Positions 56,101-62,100 of a stretch of 64,000 bases of DNA are shown here, piece after piece. Below the pieces are notes generated by a model. That model searched no databases. It was not told the origin of the DNA and saw nothing but the letters and a program-made list of their open reading frames with translations. The DNA comes from Siphonodentalium dalli (taxonomy: Eukaryota; Mollusca; Scaphopoda; Gadilida; Siphonodentaliidae): positions 41,518,194 through 41,582,193 of the forward strand of contig CP136069.1 in assembly GCA_032622095.1 (NCBI GenBank), written 5' to 3'. The position numbers were made by a program, and so were the translations under genes. How positions within the stretch are numbered: position 1 is the first letter of the stretch; the number at the start of each line of letters is the position of its first letter.

Positions 56101-59100
56101 CGCATATATAAGGGAATGCATTGGCACAGGGCTAACTGTAGCTATCACAATGTGGTCAAGGAGCCGGTTCCAATGATATCCATATTTGTATGGTTCTATT
56201 GAGACAGACCGAAGATATTTTAGGCTGTTGAAGCTTTATTTGGCCGGTTTGTTGGGTAAAGGGTTAAGGCCAAATAAATAAAAATACTGTTCTTAGGCAC
56301 CTCCCTCGTCACGTCCTCTTCAAACATTTTTATAACAAATTCATCCAATATTATCTGTTTAATGTTTATTCACCATTATAACGAAGATCGGATTCTGTTA
56401 TTGGGAGATAAGATTCTATGAAATTGTTGGATTTTATTCCATGGAGTTATCTACATACTAGCTGAAACAGGCTCTTTTTGGGAGCCTTTATTCATCGTTG
56501 GAAGGGCACTTTGCAGCTATTGGCTCTGCAGCCCCTTTGTGCGTTAGGGGCCTGCAGTCTCTGTGTGCTCTCTGTGTGCGCTTCGCACACAGTTTGATCT
56601 TTATTATGAGCATTTATTATGATTTAAAAAAAAATATATGTTAGGCCAAAAATCAAAAATGATTTGAGTCTCAGACAGTTTTTTTTCTGAATCAATGAGG
56701 GAGGGAGGACTTTAGTATTATTTGTTGTTTTTTTTCGTGCACATCGTAAGCATGCATCATGATAGCTTTCTTTATCTGGTAATAGTCAGCAAATGTAGAG
56801 GGAACTTTGTTTTGATTATAAACTCATTTAATCCAATATTAAAATTACATTGTACTACTTACTAGTATGTATACCTGTATGACAAAGGGATTACCAATAA
56901 TGTTCTAATGCCCCTGACTATTCACAATTGTTATTATTGTATATACACCTCTCCATTATAAAATGTGATCCTAAATTTCCTCCAGTCCCTTTCAATTATT
57001 CTGGAGTTACAATAAGTACACCAGACTATGATGATCAGGTAACAATTTTCTTCATTCAATGTAGTCACTTAGTGTTCTATGTCACTAATAGTCAATCTAT
57101 CAATCACAGAGATATGTTAAGAGTTCATGTATGTTCCAATTAATGCTCTATACGTATGGACATGTTGGAAAAAACATACTTATATCTTACAATTTATTCA
57201 CCAGCTTATCGAATAAAAGGTATTTTAGTGTGGGATCTATGTTGTTCCACATACGAAATAGCACAGAGCACAGTTAATGTCTTTAAGCAACACTATGAAG
57301 AATTACATCATTGTTTTAGTGTGTCAAAATACAGTAATGCCCTAAATCATCGACTTCTTAACCACAGCAGAATTATGGGTAACTTTTCAGGATTGAGAAG
57401 GAAATATGGCTTGTTGCCGAATGCCAACAAGCCATATTTCCAACTTAATCCTGAAAAGTTACCCATAATTCTGCTGTGGTTAAGGAGTCGATTATTTAGG
57501 GCATTACTGTAGGTTTGTTTGTGCATAACGCGCTAATCAGAACATTGCTGTTTTTGTAGAATGCAACTGATTTTTCAAGTGTTTTTTTGCAATTACCATA
57601 AGAACTGTATCAGTTGATTTGATATAACATATATATATGTCTGATGCTGTAAAGAGAATAGGGGGCCTCGGTCGCTCGATTGGTTAGGGGTACAACTCCA
57701 AGCCGTTTCGCCCTCCAACAGTGGCGATAAGGGTTCAAATTCACTGTGGATGTGCGGATTTCCTCCACCACTAAAACTGGCAATGTCATAATATGGCCTT
57801 AGTTGCTGAAAGCGATATTAAACCGCAAATCAATCATGTAAAGTGAATAGAAATAATTGATGCCAATTGCCCATTAAAATCTGCCTTAGTTGCTGAAAGC
57901 GACATTAAACCCCAATCAATCATGTAAAGTGAATAGAAATAATTGATGCCAATTGCCCATTTGAATCTGCCTTAACTGTTGCCATCCAGGATATACGACT
58001 TGTTGCCATCCAGGATATACGACTTGTTGCCATCCAGGATATACGACTTGTTGCCATCCAGGATATACGACTTGTTGCCATCCAGGATATACGACTTGTT
58101 GCCATCCAGGATATACAACTTGTTGCCATCCAGGATATACGGCTTGTTGCCATCCAGGATATACGACTTGTTGCCATCCAGGATATACGGCTTGTTGCCA
58201 TCCAGGATATACGACTTGTTGCCATCCAGGATATATGGCTTGTTGCCATCCAGGATATACGACTTGTTGCCATCCAGGATATGACTTGTTGCCATCCAGG
58301 ATATATGGCTTGTTGCCATCCAGGATATACGACTTGTTGCCATCCAGGATATACGGCTTGTTGCCATCCAGGATATACGGCTTGTTGCCATCCAGGATAT
58401 GACTTGTTGCCATCCAGGATATATGGCTTGTTGCCATCCAGGATATACGACTTGTTGCCATCCAGGATATGACTTGTTGCCATCCAGGATATATGGCTTG
58501 TTGCCATCCAGGATATACGACTTGTTGCCATCCAGGATATACGGCTTGTTGCCATCCAGGATATACGGCTTGTTGCCATCCAGGATATGACTTGTTGCCA
58601 TCCAGGATATATGGCTTGTTGCCATCCAGGATATATGGCTTGTTGCCATCCAGGATATACGGCTTGTTGCCATCCAGGATATATGACTTGTTGCCATCCA
58701 GGATATATGACTTGTTGCCATCCAGGATATGACTTGTTGCCATCCAGGATATATGGCTTGTTGCCATCCAGGATATACGGCTTGTTGCCATCCAGGATAT
58801 ACGGCTTGTTGCCAAGGATATGGAATTGGAACCAGCATGTACTTGAAGCAAGCCTGCAAATAGTGTCTGACATTTGCAGAATGAGGTCCCCAGAGGGTGA
58901 ATTTATTGATGCTATCCCACACAGCGGACTAGCATCATCAAATTCACCCTCTGGAAACCTCACTCTGCTTAGGCCTCATCTTCTGGGAAGTATCTATAGT
59001 CTCAAATTAACATTGTTTTTAGTTGCTTTTCCCCTTCTGTTCAGTTTCTATATTCCCTAATTTACAGAAGATAAAATGCATAATCAAGGTGACTAATGGG

Positions 59101-62100
59101 TGAATATCACCAACTTCAACCCGGGGAACTTCAATCTGATTCTAGGTCTACCATGGCAGTTGAGGCCTGAGCAGAAGGGTGAATTTGGTGATGCTAGCCC
59201 TGCGTGCTGGATAGCATCACTAAATTCACCCTCTGGAGACCTCATTCTGCAAATGATAGACACACTATTTGCAGGTTTGATTTGAAGAAAAAGAGGTCAA
59301 TTGTAAGATAAAGAATGTTTTTTTCTTCAATTCTGATTTTCAAATGTTAATAGAGAAATTTATTACTTCTCATTATTCTTATGGTTGGTATATTTTTAGA
59401 CAGAGCAGAAGGGTCCATTAGAGATTGGAGGGGTGACAACAACAGAATCTACCGATAATCAAACGAAGGTGAGCTAGACAGACTGTTATTAAGGTGAGCT
59501 AGACAGACTGGTATTAAGGTGAGCTAGACAGACTGTTATTAAGGTGAGCTAGACAGACTGGTATTAAGGTGAGCTAGACAGACTGGTATTAAGGTGAGCT
59601 AGACAGACTGTTATTAAGGTGAGCTAGACAGACTGTTATTAAGGTGAGCTAGACAGACTGTTATTAAGGTGAGCTAGACAGACTGTTATTAAGGTGAGCT
59701 AGACAGACTGTTATTAAGGTGAGCTAGACAGACTGTTATTAAGGTGAGCTAGACAGACTGTTATTAAGGTGAGCTAGACAGACTGTTATTAAGGTGAGCT
59801 AGACAGACTGTTATTAAGGTGAGCTAGACAGACTGTTATTAAGGTGAGCTAGACAGACTGTTATTAAGGTGAGCTAGACAGACTGTTATTAAGGTGAGCT
59901 AGACAGACTGTTATTAAGGTGAGCTAGACAGACTGTTATTAAGGTGAGCTAGACAGACTGTTATTAAGGTGAGCTAGACAGACTGTTATTAAGGTGAGCT
60001 AGACAGACTGTTATTAAGGTGAGCTAGACAGACTGTTATTAAGGTGAGCTAGACAGACTGTTATTAAGGTGAGCTAGACAGACTGTTATTAAGGTGAGCT
60101 AGACAGACTGTTATTAAGGTGAGCTAGACAGACTGTTATTAAGGTGAGCTAGACAGACTGGTATTAAGGTGAGCTAGACAGACTGTTATTAAGGTGAGCT
60201 AGACAGACTGTTATTAAGGTGAGCTAGACAGACTGTTATTAAGGTGAGCTAGACAGACTGTTATTAAGGTGAGCTAGACAGACTGTTATTAAGGTGAGCT
60301 AGACAGACTGTTATTAAGGTGAGCTAGACAGACTGTTATTAAGGTGAGCTAGACAGACTGTTATTAAGGTGAGCTAGACAGACTGTTATTAAGGTGAGCT
60401 AGACAGACTGTTATTAAGGTGAGCTAGACAGACTGTTATTAAGGTGAGCTAGACAGACTGTTATTAAGGTGAGCTAGACAGACTGTTATTAAGGTGAGCT
60501 AGACAGACTGGTATTAAGGTGAGCTAGACAGACTGGTATTAAGGTGAGCTAGACAGACTGTTATTAAGGTGAGCTAGACAGACTGTTATTAAGGTGAGCT
60601 AGACAGACTGGTATTAAGGTGAGCTAGACAGACTGTTATTAAGGTGAGCTAGACAGACTGTTATTAAGGTGAGCTAGACAGACTGTTATTAAGGTGAGCT
60701 AGACAGACTGTTATTAAGGTGAGCTAGACAGACTGGTATTAAGGTGAGCTAGACAGACTGTTATTAAGGTGAGCTAGACAGACTGTTATTAAGGTGAGCT
60801 AGACAGACTGTTATTAAGGTGAGCTAGACAGACTGGTATTAAGGTGAGCTAGACAGACTGTTATTAAGGTGAGCTAGACAGACTGTTATTAAGGTGAGCT
60901 AGACAGACTGGTATTAAGGTGAGCTAGACAGACTGTTATTAAGGTGAGCTAGACAGACTGGTATTAAGGTGAGCTAGACAGACTGGTATTAAGGTGAGCT
61001 AGACAGACTGTTATTAAGGTGAGCTAGACAGACTGTTATTAAGGTGAGCTAGACAGACTGTTATTAAGGTGAGCTAGACAGACTGTTATTAAGGTGAGCT
61101 AGACAGACTGTTATTAAGGTGAGCTAGACAGACTGTTATTAAGGTGAGCTAGACAGACTGTTATTAAGGTGAGCTAGACAGACTGTTATTAAGGTGAGCT
61201 AGACAGACTGGTATTAAGGTGAGCTAGACAGACTGGTATTAAGGTGAGCTAGACAGACTGTTATTAAGGTGAGCTAGACAGACTGTTATTAAGGTGAGCT
61301 AGACAGACTGTTATTAAGGTGAGCTAGACAGACTGTTATTAAGGTGAGCTAGACAGACTGTTATTAAGGTGAGCTAGACAGACTGTTATTAAGGTGAGCT
61401 AGACAGACTGTTATTAAGGTGAGCTAGACAGACTGGTATTAAGGTGAGCTAGACAGACTGTTATTAAGGTGAGCTAGACAGACTGTTATTAAGGTGAGCT
61501 AGACAGACTGTTATTAAGGTGAGCTAGACAGACTGGTATTAAGGTGAGCTAGACAGACTGTTATTAAGGTGAGCTAGACAGACTGTTATTAAGGTGAGCT
61601 AGACAGACTGGTATTAAGGTGAGCTAGACAGACTGTTATTAAGGTGAGCTAGACAGACTGGTATTAAGGTGAGCTAGACAGACTGTTATTAAGGTGAGCT
61701 AGACAGACTGTTATTAAGGTGAGCTAGACAGACTGGTATTAAGGTGAGCTAGACAGACTGTTATTAAGGTGAGCTAGACAGACTGGTATTAAGGTGAGCT
61801 AGACAGACTGGTATTAAGGTGAGCTAGACAGACTGTTATTAAGGTGAGCTAGACAGACTGTTATTAAGGTGAGCTAGACAGACTGTTATTTTCGCCTACA
61901 TCTACCTATGCTACAATTTGTTTATTTTTGTTTGTTAACACTTTACCCAACAAAACGGCCAAAACCGGCCAAATAAAGCTTCAACAGCCTAAAATATCTT
62001 CGCTCTGTCTCAATAGAACCATACAAATATGGATATCATTGGAACCGGCTCCTTGACCACATTGTGATAGTTACAGTTAGCCCTGTGCCAATGCATTCTC

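Noticed and set aside
57916-58963. Three minus-strand ORFs over 310 codons and several plus-strand ORFs
   Set aside because: All are translations of the 24-bp minisatellite (an eight-codon period) with no independent protein support.
59466-61890. CRISPR or bacterial direct-repeat interpretation of the 25-bp array
   Set aside because: No spacers; the unit begins at a eukaryotic splice donor.
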